64,000 nucleotides of DNA from Limnohabitans kasalickyi (GTDB taxonomy: Bacteria; Pseudomonadota; Gammaproteobacteria; Burkholderiales; Burkholderiaceae_C), in the NCBI GenBank assembly GCA_965234325.1, contig OZ248407.1, forward strand, positions 372,001 to 436,000, given 5' to 3'. Below are positions 29,084 to 37,272 of this stretch, piece after piece (within the stretch, counting starts at the first letter, position 1; the number at the start of each line of letters is the position of its first letter). The notes beneath the pieces were generated by a model. That model did no database searches. It saw nothing but the letters and a program-made list of their open reading frames with translations, and was not told where the DNA came from. A program made the position numbers and the translations under genes.

Positions 29084-29104
29084 CGTAAACATCAAAATCA
29101 ACAA
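29084..29104 (-). promoter_or_regulatory. Second conserved upstream motif, copy C
   Basis: It matches 8618-8638 with one difference and is followed, like that copy, by ACTTAAAT. It lies 127 bp beyond the 44-bp element (145 bp in copy A). Confidence 0.45.
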
Positions 29105-29154
29105 TTAATGAGTACTTAAATTTAATATTTAGCGTTTTGACGGTTAGCCGTCCA

Positions 29155-29182
29155 CTCAGGCGACTTCGCTGCGTCGCCTGAG
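29155..29182 (-). terminator. Hairpin after the OmpA-like gene
   Basis: A 10-bp perfect stem (CTCAGGCGAC, 29155-29164 with 29173-29182) and an 8-base loop lie 9 bp past the stop codon. No strong T-run follows on the minus strand, so termination may be weak or the hairpin may act as an mRNA 3' end. Confidence 0.5.
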
Positions 29183-29191
29183 CCTAGAGGG

Positions 29192-30151
29192 TCAACGCAC
29201 GTGAACCGTCAACTCAACCACCACACGCCGGTTGACTTTGTTGCAGGCCACGCTCACGGGAGATGCGACCCGCGCGCAATCGCGGTCAACCAGCTCGCTG
29301 GAACCACGGCCTTCGCTGCTGATCTTGTTGGCGCTGACGCCTGCACGCACCAAATAAGCGGCCACGGTCTTGGCCCGCGCTTCGGACAGGCGTTGGTTGC
29401 TGGCGACCGAACCAACGGGGTCGGCGTGGCCCACCACTAGGATTTGGCTTTGCTCAAAATCGGCATAACGGGTGGTCAGACGCTCGGCCAAGCGGTCGAG
29501 TTGTTCGCGACCAAAAGGCAAGATGGCACTGAGGTCGGAGCGGCCGTAAGCAAACAAAGCATCGGTGCTCAGCGTGATGGCCACCGTTTTGGGGGCGGGT
29601 GAGCCGGTCACTTGGTCGCAGGCCGACGCGCCCGGCACGCGGCTGATGGAGTGCACTTGCCGACGGGTTTTTTGCAACTCAACAAACGCCACTTCGGGTT
29701 GAACGCTGACCAAAGACAAGCGGTTTTGAGGCAAATCCACCACACGAATGAACACCTCTTGCCCCGACTTGGCGGTGACAAACAGGGCACTGTCGGGCAA
29801 CTCACGCGCGTTTTGTGTTGACTTTTGCAGGCTCACGCCCACATCGACGACCGAGGGCTTCATGCACAAGTCGGTGAAGCCGCCGGGCTGAAGCGAAGCC
29901 TGGTAACGGTCATTGATGACCACGCGGGTAGTGCCTGTGGCGAGTGCGCTTTCCGCTCTGTATAAGGTAATCCGAGCCAACTGCGGGTGAGCAGGTGGCG
30001 GCGAACGGTAAAGATCGCCCAAGGGCTGAAGAATCGAGCGCTCTTGGGACTGGGCATGCGCTGAATAACTGGCCAAGACAAGCAGAACCGCGACCAGCAC
30101 CCCAACCATGAGGGAGGTTAGAGGTCTTGTTTTAAGGTGTGACGTGTTCAT
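29192..30151 (-). CDS. OmpA-family protein with peptidoglycan-binding domain, 319 aa
   Basis: Residues 1-33 form a Sec signal peptide (hydrophobic VGVLVAVLLVLASYSAHA). The middle (about 40-185) is a domain I do not recognise. Residues about 195-315 form an OmpA C-terminal domain: LSTDALFAYGRSDL, VVGHADPVGSVASNQRLSEA, GRGSSELV and a closing NRRVVVEL. The family anchors outer-membrane or periplasmic complexes to peptidoglycan. The gene follows a shorter homologue (30266-31153) on the same strand and has its own copy of the 44-bp element shared with the giant surface-protein genes. That suggests, without proving, a role in displaying or anchoring those proteins. Confidence 0.88.
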   Translation of the reverse strand: MNTSHLKTRPLTSLMVGVLVAVLLVLASYSAHAQSQERSILQPLGDLYRSPPPAHPQLARITLYRAESALATGTTRVVINDRYQASLQPGGFTDLCMKPSVVDVGVSLQKSTQNARELPDSALFVTAKSGQEVFIRVVDLPQNRLSLVSVQPEVAFVELQKTRRQVHSISRVPGASACDQVTGSPAPKTVAITLSTDALFAYGRSDLSAILPFGREQLDRLAERLTTRYADFEQSQILVVGHADPVGSVASNQRLSEARAKTVAAYLVRAGVSANKISSEGRGSSELVDRDCARVASPVSVACNKVNRRVVVELTVHVR

Positions 30152-30203
30152 AAGTAACTCTCAAAAGGCGCCTCAAAAGCGGCGCCATGTTCGACCTGAT
30201 TCG

Positions 30204-30247
30204 ATTCTTGCTAAATAACCCACATGCATGTATTAAGTTTTGTTAAC
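30204..30247 (-). promoter_or_regulatory. Shared 44-bp upstream element, copy D
   Basis: GTTAACAA-N3-TTAATA-N21-AAGAAT on the minus strand, ending 52 bp before ATG 30151. It lies inside the 114-bp gap between the two OmpA-like genes, so the downstream one probably has its own promoter. Confidence 0.65.
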
Positions 30248-30265
30248 TTTAGAACTCAAGAATGC

Positions 30266-31153
30266 TCAAGGCTCCCACACGGTCAAACCCAGCTCCACAC
30301 GACGCGCGGGCTGTCCGGGGGCTGTTTGGCGATCTTTGCTACCCCGGCCTTCAACAGAGATGGGATTGAACTGGGTGGAATGGCCCGCAAAGTAACGCTG
30401 CACCTCGCCAGCCAGTTCTTTGGACAGTTGCTCGTTGCTGGCCTCGCTGTCCATGTCCGTCACATGGCCAACAATGTGCAAGGCCAGAGACTTGAACCCG
30501 CGGTACTGCCCCTCCAGACGCTTGAGCAACTGCGCCAGTTCGGCCGGATTTTGAGCACTCTGCGCGCTGAGGGTGACCACCTCAGGGGCAAACGCCAACG
30601 CGGGTGCTGTGACTTGCAAACAGGGTTTAGCCAAAGACACACGCGACACGCTGTGCGTTTGCTCACGGGTCATTTGCACCTCTTGTGCGCCGATATGGGC
30701 AGGAACGACATCCAAACGAGGCCGTGTCGCCAAGGCTTCGCTCAAGCGAACATACAAGGTTTGCCCGCCCACCATGACCACGTTTTGTGACACCTCGCGA
30801 TTAGGGTCTGCCCGTACCCAACTGCGACCCGGCTGGGCTTGCAAGTTGACCGATGCGCGCTCTAAGCACAGCGCGGAGAAGGCCCCGTTTTGCAAGGAGG
30901 TGTGATAGCGCCCATCGATGTGCAGGGTGATGACCCCCAAGCCATCGCCCTCGGGCCTATAAAAGACCAAGCGCGTTTGCTCAGGGGCCAGGTCTTTGAG
31001 GGCGGTGTAGCCAACCCCCAAAGCCCGCTCAAACCCAGGCTGCTGTTGCTGAGCCCATGCGCCAAACACCGCCCCGAACGTCAGCACGCCCATGACAAGC
31101 CAGCGTCTGAGTCGGATTAATGGGGGCAAGGGGGCAGCAAGTGTTCGGTTCAT
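30266..31153 (-). CDS. Divergent OmpA-like periplasmic protein, 295 aa
   Basis: A signal peptide is evident (RRWLVMGVLTFGAVFGAWA, cut near residue 36). The middle region parallels that of the 319-aa neighbour in layout (xLVFYRPEGDG versus ITLYRAESAL; VSRVSLAKPCLQVT versus ISRVPGASACDQVT). The C-terminal region (about 190-295) is a degraded OmpA-like domain: it keeps VGHVTDMDSEASNEQLSKEL and EGRGSKDRQ, but lacks the usual LF.F/Y start and the NRRV ending is replaced by ARRVELGL. Peptidoglycan binding may therefore be weak or lost. The two genes look like an old duplication. The 44-bp element is not clearly present upstream. Confidence 0.75.
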   Translation of the reverse strand: MNRTLAAPLPPLIRLRRWLVMGVLTFGAVFGAWAQQQQPGFERALGVGYTALKDLAPEQTRLVFYRPEGDGLGVITLHIDGRYHTSLQNGAFSALCLERASVNLQAQPGRSWVRADPNREVSQNVVMVGGQTLYVRLSEALATRPRLDVVPAHIGAQEVQMTREQTHSVSRVSLAKPCLQVTAPALAFAPEVVTLSAQSAQNPAELAQLLKRLEGQYRGFKSLALHIVGHVTDMDSEASNEQLSKELAGEVQRYFAGHSTQFNPISVEGRGSKDRQTAPGQPARRVELGLTVWEP

Positions 31154-31328
31154 AAATCGGGATGGTTTCGTCGGCCGTCCATGGGGGGTGTAGACGAATG
31201 ACCAAACGATGATTCATGAAATTTTATATAGAAAAGAACAAAAATATACCTTAAGTATCACAAAATCTAATTTAATCGAATATTTTGTAACTTTTAGTAG
31301 TTGATGTCTTTGCCAATTTGCCGAAAAA

Positions 31329-31350
31329 AAAGCCTTCCGAGGAAGGCTTT
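31329..31350 (-). terminator. Rho-independent terminator after the acetoacetyl-CoA synthetase gene
   Basis: Stem AAAGCCTTC/GAAGGCTTT with loop CGAG. A run of eight T follows on the minus strand (the A-run ending at 31331). Confidence 0.85.
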
Positions 31351-31373
31351 GAAAAAGTCATTGAGCGCGCAGC

Positions 31374-33440
31374 CTAAGCCGGCTGCTGCGCGGCGCGACG
31401 GTGCGCCAGAGCCACGTACCAGTCCAGACACGCGGGGTTGGCCATGGCGTCTTTGTTGACCACCTTTTCAAGCGGCTGGCCGAGCATGAGCTTTTTGATG
31501 GGCAGCTCTTGTTTCTTGCCGGACAAGGTGCGCGGTATTTCGGCCACCTGAAAGATTTCGTTGGGCACAAACCGCGGGCTGAGCGCGGTTTTGATGGCGT
31601 TGTTGAGCTTGGCTTGCATGGCGTCGTCCAGGGTGACGCCGTCGCGCAGCACCACAAACAAGGGCATGTAGCTCTCGCGGCCCAAGTACTCCAAGTCGAC
31701 CACCATGCTGTCGAGCACTTCGGGCAGGGCTTCGACGGCGCTGTACAACTCGCTGGTGCCCATGCGCAGGCCGTGGCGGTTGATGGTGGCGTCGCTGCGA
31801 CCGTAAATCACACAAGAGCCGGTGGTCGGGTTGATCTTGAGCCAATCGCCGTGTCGCCACACGCCGCCCAAACTGGCAGGGCCATCGCCACCGCCGGGCT
31901 GTCGGCCGTGACCTGCGGGGTACATGTCGAAGTAGCTGGAGAGGTAACGGGCGTTGTCTTTGTCGCCCCAAAAATACAAAGGCATGGACGGCAAGGGTTG
32001 AGCGCAAACCAACTCGCCCACATCGCCCAACACGGGCTGGCCTTGCTCGTTCCACGCTTCCACGGCGCAGCCGAGCAAGCGGCATTGCATTTCGCCAGGC
32101 ACCAAGGGCAGCTCGCGGTTGCCGCCTATGAAAGCGCCTGCAAAGTCAGTGCCGCCAGAAATGTTGCACCACCAAATGTTGGGGGTGCCCAAGCGCTCAA
32201 GTTGCTGCGTGCCCCAGCGCTGCGCGTCTTCGCTCAAGGGTGAACCGGTGGTGCCCAAGGCGCGCACCGATTGCAGGCCCGACAAACCACTGAGGTCGAT
32301 GTTGGCTTTGAGGCAGTTGGCAAAAAACGCCGCGCCTGCGCCAAAGAAGGTCACGCCGTTGTTGGCGGCAAAGCGCCACAGGGTGGTCCAGTCGGTTTTG
32401 TCTTTGCTGCCGCCGGGGTTGCCGTCGTAAATGACGCAGGTGGTGCCGTTGAGCAGGCCGCTGAGTTGCGCGTTCCACATGACCCAACCGGTGGAGCTGT
32501 ACCAGTGGTAACGCTCGCCAAAGCTGTTGGGGTGGTAGCTGCAACCGATGTCGTTGTGCAAGACTTTCAGGGCCAGCGCGACGATGAGCGTGCCGCCGTG
32601 GCCATGCACGATGGGTTTGGGCAAGCCAGTGGTGCCGCTGGAGTAGACGATCCACAGCGGGTGGTTGAAGTCCAGCCACATCGGCTCGAAGCTTTGGGTG
32701 GCTGCGTCATCACGCGAAACCGTGGCGGCAAAGTCGGTGCTGTCGGGCAGGCTGGCTTGGTCGTTGAGGTTGCGCAACAGCACCAAATGCTGCACGCTGG
32801 GCAAGGCGGCGCGCATGTCGGCCACCACTTGCAGGCGGTCGTGGTCGCGCCCGCCATAGCTCACGCCGTCGCACGCAATCAACACCTTGGGCTCAATTTG
32901 GGCAAAGCGGTCGCGCACGGCGTTGGTGCCCATGTCGGGCGCGCAAATGCTCCAAACACCGCCCACGCTGACCACGGCCAAAAAGGCGACCATGGCTTCG
33001 GGGATGTTGGGCAAATAAGCGGCCACGCGGTCGCCGGGCTGCAGGCCTTGGGCTTGCAAATGCAGCGCCAGTGAGGCGACTTGACGTTTGAGTTCGGGCC
33101 AGCTGAGTTCGCGGTGCAGCCCCTTTTCGTTCTCGCTGATGATGGCGGGAAAGCCCGCGGCATGCGCCGCATCGGCGTGCCTGAATACTTGCTGCGCGTA
33201 GTTGGCTTGCGCGCCGGTGAACCACTGGCCGCCAGGCATGGCGTTTTTCACCAAGGCGGCTTGGTGCGGGGTGGGCGACTGCAGGTCGAAGTAGTCCCAA
33301 ATGCTTTGCCAAAACGCATCGAGCTCGGTGGTGGACCAGCGCCACAGCGCGTCGTAATTGTCAAAGCTCAGGCCGCGGTTTTCATGCAACCAGTTTTGGT
33401 ACAGCCGAATTTGGGGGGTGAAAGGTGGCTTAACAGACAT
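31374..33440 (-). CDS. aacS: Acetoacetate-CoA ligase (acetoacetyl-CoA synthetase), 688 aa
   Basis: This adenylate-forming enzyme activates acetoacetate with ATP and CoA to acetoacetyl-CoA, feeding ketone-body or polyhydroxybutyrate-derived carbon back into metabolism. The N-terminal ACS-type cap (FDNYDALWRWSTTELDAFW) is typical of AacS rather than acetyl-CoA synthetase. The AMP-binding loop is YSSGTTGLPKPIVHG (about residue 265). GTTGSPLS and the C-terminal YGRSDATINRHGLRMG and GKKQELPIKK follow, the last with the catalytic Lys. Length is normal. The gene begins 3 bp after the adenosyltransferase gene, so the two are probably one transcript. A GGGAG Shine-Dalgarno lies about 9 bp before ATG 33440. 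Confidence 0.93.
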   Translation of the reverse strand: MSVKPPFTPQIRLYQNWLHENRGLSFDNYDALWRWSTTELDAFWQSIWDYFDLQSPTPHQAALVKNAMPGGQWFTGAQANYAQQVFRHADAAHAAGFPAIISENEKGLHRELSWPELKRQVASLALHLQAQGLQPGDRVAAYLPNIPEAMVAFLAVVSVGGVWSICAPDMGTNAVRDRFAQIEPKVLIACDGVSYGGRDHDRLQVVADMRAALPSVQHLVLLRNLNDQASLPDSTDFAATVSRDDAATQSFEPMWLDFNHPLWIVYSSGTTGLPKPIVHGHGGTLIVALALKVLHNDIGCSYHPNSFGERYHWYSSTGWVMWNAQLSGLLNGTTCVIYDGNPGGSKDKTDWTTLWRFAANNGVTFFGAGAAFFANCLKANIDLSGLSGLQSVRALGTTGSPLSEDAQRWGTQQLERLGTPNIWWCNISGGTDFAGAFIGGNRELPLVPGEMQCRLLGCAVEAWNEQGQPVLGDVGELVCAQPLPSMPLYFWGDKDNARYLSSYFDMYPAGHGRQPGGGDGPASLGGVWRHGDWLKINPTTGSCVIYGRSDATINRHGLRMGTSELYSAVEALPEVLDSMVVDLEYLGRESYMPLFVVLRDGVTLDDAMQAKLNNAIKTALSPRFVPNEIFQVAEIPRTLSGKKQELPIKKLMLGQPLEKVVNKDAMANPACLDWYVALAHRRAAQQPA

Positions 33441-33443
33441 GGC

Positions 33444-34007
33444 TCAGGCTCCCGTGCGTTGCATGCGCTCGCTTTTCCAATACACATCGTCACCGCCGTT
33501 GAGGCGGTTCAACACACGGGCCAACACGAACATCAAGTCGCTCAGGCGGTTGAGGTACTGGCGCGGCGTTTCTTGAATGGCTTCTTCGTTACCCAAAGCC
33601 ACCACCGCACGCTCGGCACGCCTCGCCACGGTGCGGCAAACGTGCGCCAGAGACGCAGCGCGGGTGCCGGCGGGCAAAATGAATTCTTCGAGTTTGGGTA
33701 GTTGCGCGTTGTAAGTTTCGAGCGCATCGTCAAGCGCTTGCACCGCCTCAACTTTCAGCAACTCAAAACCGGGGATGGACAACTCACCCCCTAAGTTGAA
33801 CAACTGGTGCTGGATCTCGACCAGCACATCGCGCACATCAGCAGGCATGTCTTCGCACAAGAGCACGCCAATGTTGGAATTGAGCTCGTCCACCTCGCCC
33901 ATGGCGTGGACACGCAAACTGTTTTTAGGCACCCGTTGGTTGTTGCCCAATCCGGTGGTGCCCGCGTCGCCAGTGCGGGTGGCGATTTGGGTGAGTCGAT
34001 TGCCCAT
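33444..34007 (-). CDS. PduO-type cob(I)alamin adenosyltransferase, 187 aa
   Basis: It transfers the adenosyl group of ATP to cob(I)alamin to make adenosylcobalamin. Family motifs are all visible: TRTGDAGTTGLGNN at the N-terminus (ATP site), VDELNSNIG, RTVARRAERAVVAL and YLNRLSDLMFVLARVLN near the C-terminus. It is a cytosolic, trimeric family. Length is normal. It lies first in a two-gene unit with the acetoacetyl-CoA synthetase gene. The link may be methylmalonyl-CoA metabolism, but no mutase is in the window. Confidence 0.92.
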   Translation of the reverse strand: MGNRLTQIATRTGDAGTTGLGNNQRVPKNSLRVHAMGEVDELNSNIGVLLCEDMPADVRDVLVEIQHQLFNLGGELSIPGFELLKVEAVQALDDALETYNAQLPKLEEFILPAGTRAASLAHVCRTVARRAERAVVALGNEEAIQETPRQYLNRLSDLMFVLARVLNRLNGGDDVYWKSERMQRTGA

Positions 34008-34060
34008 GAATGTTCCCTCATCAAATGAAGGGACTTATTGTGCCTGTCACGCGCGCGGCC

Positions 34061-34088
34061 TTGAAGGACGGCGTGTTGTTCATAGAAT
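34061..34088 (+). promoter_or_regulatory. Candidate promoter of the FAD-linked oxidase gene
   Basis: TTGAAG (34061-34066) and TAGAAT (34083-34088) are separated by 16 bp. They lie in the 105-bp gap between the divergent adenosyltransferase and oxidase genes. A TAGGAGA Shine-Dalgarno lies at about 34098-34104 before ATG 34113. Confidence 0.45.
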
Positions 34089-34112
34089 GCACAAAGCCTA
34101 GGAGATTCCCGT

Positions 34113-35540
34113 ATGAACGCCCCCACATCCCCCCAACATTTGGCCCCCGTCATTGCCCAACGCGAGGTGCCCGCGGCCTTGATCGCGGCGCTGCAAACCC
34201 GCTTTGGTGCCAACTGTTCCACCGCCCAAGTGATTCGCGAGCAACACGGCCGCGACGAATCGGCCTTCACCACCGTGCCGCCCCCCGCTGCTGTGGTGTT
34301 TGCCGAAAACACGCAAGACGTGGCCGACGCCATCAAGTTGGCGTCGCACTACCAAGTGCCTGTGATTCCCTTTGGCGTGGGTTCGTCGCTCGAAGGCCAC
34401 TTGTTAGCAGTGCAAGGCGGCATCAGCGTGGACGTGAGCCGCATGAACAAGGTGTTGAGCATCAACGCCGAAGACTTGACCGTGACGGTACAACCTGGCG
34501 TGACGCGTAAGCAACTCAACGATGAGATCAAAAACACTGGTTTGTTCTTCCCCATCGACCCCGGTGCCGACGCCTCGATTGGCGGCATGAGCGCCACGCG
34601 CGCAAGCGGCACCAACGCCGTGCGCTACGGCACCATGCGTGAAAACGTGTTGGCCCTCGAGGTGGTGACGGCCAGCGGTGAGGTGATTCGCACCGGTACC
34701 CGCGCCAAAAAATCATCCGCCGGTTACGACTTGACCCGCCTGTTCGTGGGCAGCGAAGGCACGCTGGGGGTGATGACCGAAATCACCGTGCGCTTGTACC
34801 CATTGCCTGAGGCCGTGTCAGCGGCGATTTGCTCGTTCCCCAGCATTGAAGCGGCGGTGCACGCCACCATCAGCATCATCCAAATGGGCGTGCCGATTGC
34901 GCGTGTGGAGCTGATCGACACGAACACCGTGCGCATGGTGAACGCCTACGCCAAGCTCGGACTGGCTGAGTCGCCCATGTTGTTGATGGAGTTCCACGGC
35001 TCGCCCAACGGCGTGAAAGAACAGGCCGAAACGGTGCAAGAAATTGCCACCGACTTGGGCGGCCAATCGTTCGAGTGGGCCACCACCCCCGAAGAGCGCA
35101 CCCGCTTGTGGACCGCGCGTCACAACGCCTACTTCGCCGCGCTGCAAAGCAAGCCCGGCTGCCGCGCCATCAGCACCGACACCTGCGTACCCATCAGCCG
35201 TTTGGCCGATTGCTTGCTCGACTCGGTGGTCGAGGCCGACGCCTCCGGCCTTCCGTATTTCTTGGTCGGCCATGTAGGCGACGGCAACTTCCACTTTGGT
35301 TATTTGATTGACCCCAACATTCCCGCCGAACGTGAAACCGCTGAAGAACTGAACCACAAACTGGTCACCCGCGCGCTGAACTTGGGCGGCACTTGCACGG
35401 GCGAGCACGGCATTGGTTTGCACAAAATCGACTTCTTGGTGACCGAAACTGGCGCTGGTGCGGTGGACATGATGCGCACCATCAAGCGGGCCTTGGACCC
35501 GCACAACATCATGAACCCTGGGAAGATTTTTTCAATGTAA
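34113..35540 (+). CDS. FAD-linked oxidase, GlcD/D-lactate dehydrogenase family, 475 aa
   Basis: This is a flavoprotein of the family that oxidises D-2-hydroxy acids (glycolate, D-lactate) and passes electrons to a carrier. The FAD-binding domain (about 55-230) shows VIPFGVGSSLEGH and DPGADASIGGMSATRASGT. The C-terminal FAD-oxidase domain (about 235-470) shows HVGDGNFHF and CTGEHGIGLHK. The substrate cannot be told from sequence alone. No glcE or glcF partner is adjacent, which favours a single-subunit D-lactate-type enzyme. Its last 32 bp overlap the end of the convergent hybrid kinase gene. Confidence 0.88.
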   Translation: MNAPTSPQHLAPVIAQREVPAALIAALQTRFGANCSTAQVIREQHGRDESAFTTVPPPAAVVFAENTQDVADAIKLASHYQVPVIPFGVGSSLEGHLLAVQGGISVDVSRMNKVLSINAEDLTVTVQPGVTRKQLNDEIKNTGLFFPIDPGADASIGGMSATRASGTNAVRYGTMRENVLALEVVTASGEVIRTGTRAKKSSAGYDLTRLFVGSEGTLGVMTEITVRLYPLPEAVSAAICSFPSIEAAVHATISIIQMGVPIARVELIDTNTVRMVNAYAKLGLAESPMLLMEFHGSPNGVKEQAETVQEIATDLGGQSFEWATTPEERTRLWTARHNAYFAALQSKPGCRAISTDTCVPISRLADCLLDSVVEADASGLPYFLVGHVGDGNFHFGYLIDPNIPAERETAEELNHKLVTRALNLGGTCTGEHGIGLHKIDFLVTETGAGAVDMMRTIKRALDPHNIMNPGKIFSM

Positions 35541-37272
35541 GCAGCTGCTCGACGTGGTCACACAGCTTGACCGCGTCGAACGGCTTGAGCTCCACGGCGT
35601 TCACACCGGCAGCGCTGAAGCGCTCTAAATCTTGCGGGTTGACGTTGGCCGTCAAACCCAACACGGGCGTTTGACAGGCGGGGTCGTCAAAGGTTTGACG
35701 CAAGGCGATGGTGGCTTCAATACCGTCCATGTCGGGCATGACCATGTCCATCAGGACCACATCAAAGGTTTGTGCCTTCAAGGCGGCCAGCGCTTTGATG
35801 CCGTTGTCGGCCTCCACCAATTCACAGTTTTTCCATCTATTTTTCAAGATTTGCTTGGCGAGCAGTCGGTTGATCGGGTGATCATCCACCACCAAGAAGC
35901 GCAGCGTGTTGTCACTGGCCGTCAAAGGCAAGTCGGGCTCTGGCAGTTCCACCTTGGGTGGCGTGACCTCGATCAGCGGCAAGGTGAACCAAAAGGTGGA
36001 GCCTTTGCCGGGCGTGCTTTCAAAACCAATGCGCCCCCCCATGAGCGTCACCAACCGCTGGGTGATAGACAAGCCCAAGCCGTTGCCGCCATAGCGCGAC
36101 TGAATGTCGTCATCGGCCTGCACAAAGCGCTGAAAGATATGCGGCTGCTGCTCAACGGCGATGCCGATGCCGCTGTCTTTGACCGAGAAAAACACACACA
36201 AGGGCTGTTGCTGAACGCGTAAGGTGACATGGCCTTGGTGCGTGAACTTGATGGCGTTGCCCAGCAAGTTGACCAAGACTTGCATCAACCGGTGGCGGTC
36301 AGCCCGCACCCATTGGGGCACGGCTGCGTCAATCTCGCACTTGTAGCTCAGGTGCATGCTGTGCACGCGCGGGCCGAACAACTCAAAGGCGGTATTGACC
36401 GTCTCGCGCAGGGCAAACACCTCCGGCTGAACTTTGATTTGACCGGCTTGCAGCTGCGAGTAGTCCAGCACATCGTTGATGACGGTGAGCAAATGGTCGG
36501 CCGACTGGCGGGTGTGATTCAAAATTCTGAGCGCCTCAGGCCGATCTTTGACACGCTTGAGCAGCACCGCATTGAAGCCCAGAATGGCGTTCATGGGTGT
36601 GCGCAACTCGTGGCTTACGGTGGCGATGAATTGCTCACGCAAGGCAGAAGTGCGCAACAACTCTTGGCGCTTTTCTTCCAGTGCTTGGTTGCGTTTTTTA
36701 CGCTGTTGATAGGCTTGAAAATACAGGTTGTCGTACAAAAACGGCACAGAGGCGATGATCAGCACCACCACGGTGTAAGTCGCAAAAGACGACCAAATTT
36801 GCGCCGATCCCAACACCAGTTTTTCTGGCATCCAGCCCATCCCATTGAGAGCCGTCATGCCCAATTCGACGGCCAGCACGATCCCCATCCACATGATGCC
36901 GGCGCGTCGCCCGATGGCATAAAAAGGCACCAACGGCATCACCGCCATCCAAGCCATTCGCGGCGAAAAAATGCCGCCCGACACCCACGCGGCATACAAA
37001 ACTTGCACCATGCCTGCGGTCACTGCAATGTGGACACAAACCTCGATCGCCAACCCATAACTGAACAGCGTGAGCAAAAGCAACAAGACACATGCAAACG
37101 CCAAAGGAACGGGAATGCCGCTGTGATAAGGCGTCACGATGGCCAGCACCACCATGGCAGCAATCAAGATCAACACCAAGAAATACAGATACGGCAACTT
37201 GCCTTCTTGAAAGCGTCGCGGCAGCAGCGGCAAGGCCCAACGAAAAATCCGCTCAATCCAAGTGGTGGTCAT
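35509..37272 (-). CDS. Membrane hybrid histidine kinase with receiver domain, 587 aa
   Basis: Start ATG 37272 is chosen because it forms an ATGA overlap with the stop of the upstream kinase; the in-frame ATG at 37380 lies inside that gene. An N-terminal membrane domain has about five or six helices (20-185). It is followed by HisKA with the phosphoacceptor in VSHELRTPMNAIL, HATPase_c (NAIKFT, DSGIGI, GNGLGLSI), and a receiver domain (about 465-580) with the acceptor Asp in VVLMDMVMPDMDG and conserved Lys in ELKPFD. No HPt or DNA-binding output is present, so the phosphate must pass to an unseen partner. The signal is unknown. It is paralogous to the gene upstream. Confidence 0.9.
   Translation of the reverse strand: MTTTWIERIFRWALPLLPRRFQEGKLPYLYFLVLILIAAMVVLAIVTPYHSGIPVPLAFACVLLLLLTLFSYGLAIEVCVHIAVTAGMVQVLYAAWVSGGIFSPRMAWMAVMPLVPFYAIGRRAGIMWMGIVLAVELGMTALNGMGWMPEKLVLGSAQIWSSFATYTVVVLIIASVPFLYDNLYFQAYQQRKKRNQALEEKRQELLRTSALREQFIATVSHELRTPMNAILGFNAVLLKRVKDRPEALRILNHTRQSADHLLTVINDVLDYSQLQAGQIKVQPEVFALRETVNTAFELFGPRVHSMHLSYKCEIDAAVPQWVRADRHRLMQVLVNLLGNAIKFTHQGHVTLRVQQQPLCVFFSVKDSGIGIAVEQQPHIFQRFVQADDDIQSRYGGNGLGLSITQRLVTLMGGRIGFESTPGKGSTFWFTLPLIEVTPPKVELPEPDLPLTASDNTLRFLVVDDHPINRLLAKQILKNRWKNCELVEADNGIKALAALKAQTFDVVLMDMVMPDMDGIEATIALRQTFDDPACQTPVLGLTANVNPQDLERFSAAGVNAVELKPFDAVKLCDHVEQLLTLKKSSQGS

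Larger units (their letters stand above)
28862..29191. other. Intergenic region upstream of the 4,918-aa protein gene
   Basis: These 330 bp contain no plausible gene. They hold the 44-bp element (28913-28956), the second shared motif (29084-29104) and the hairpin downstream of the OmpA-like gene (29155-29182). The middle part is AT-rich. Confidence 0.7.

Noticed and set aside
31212..31260. Possible fifth copy of the 44-bp element upstream of the 295-aa OmpA-like gene
   Set aside because: ATTCAT is present at 31212, but TATTAA is not at the required 21-bp distance and the rest does not match.
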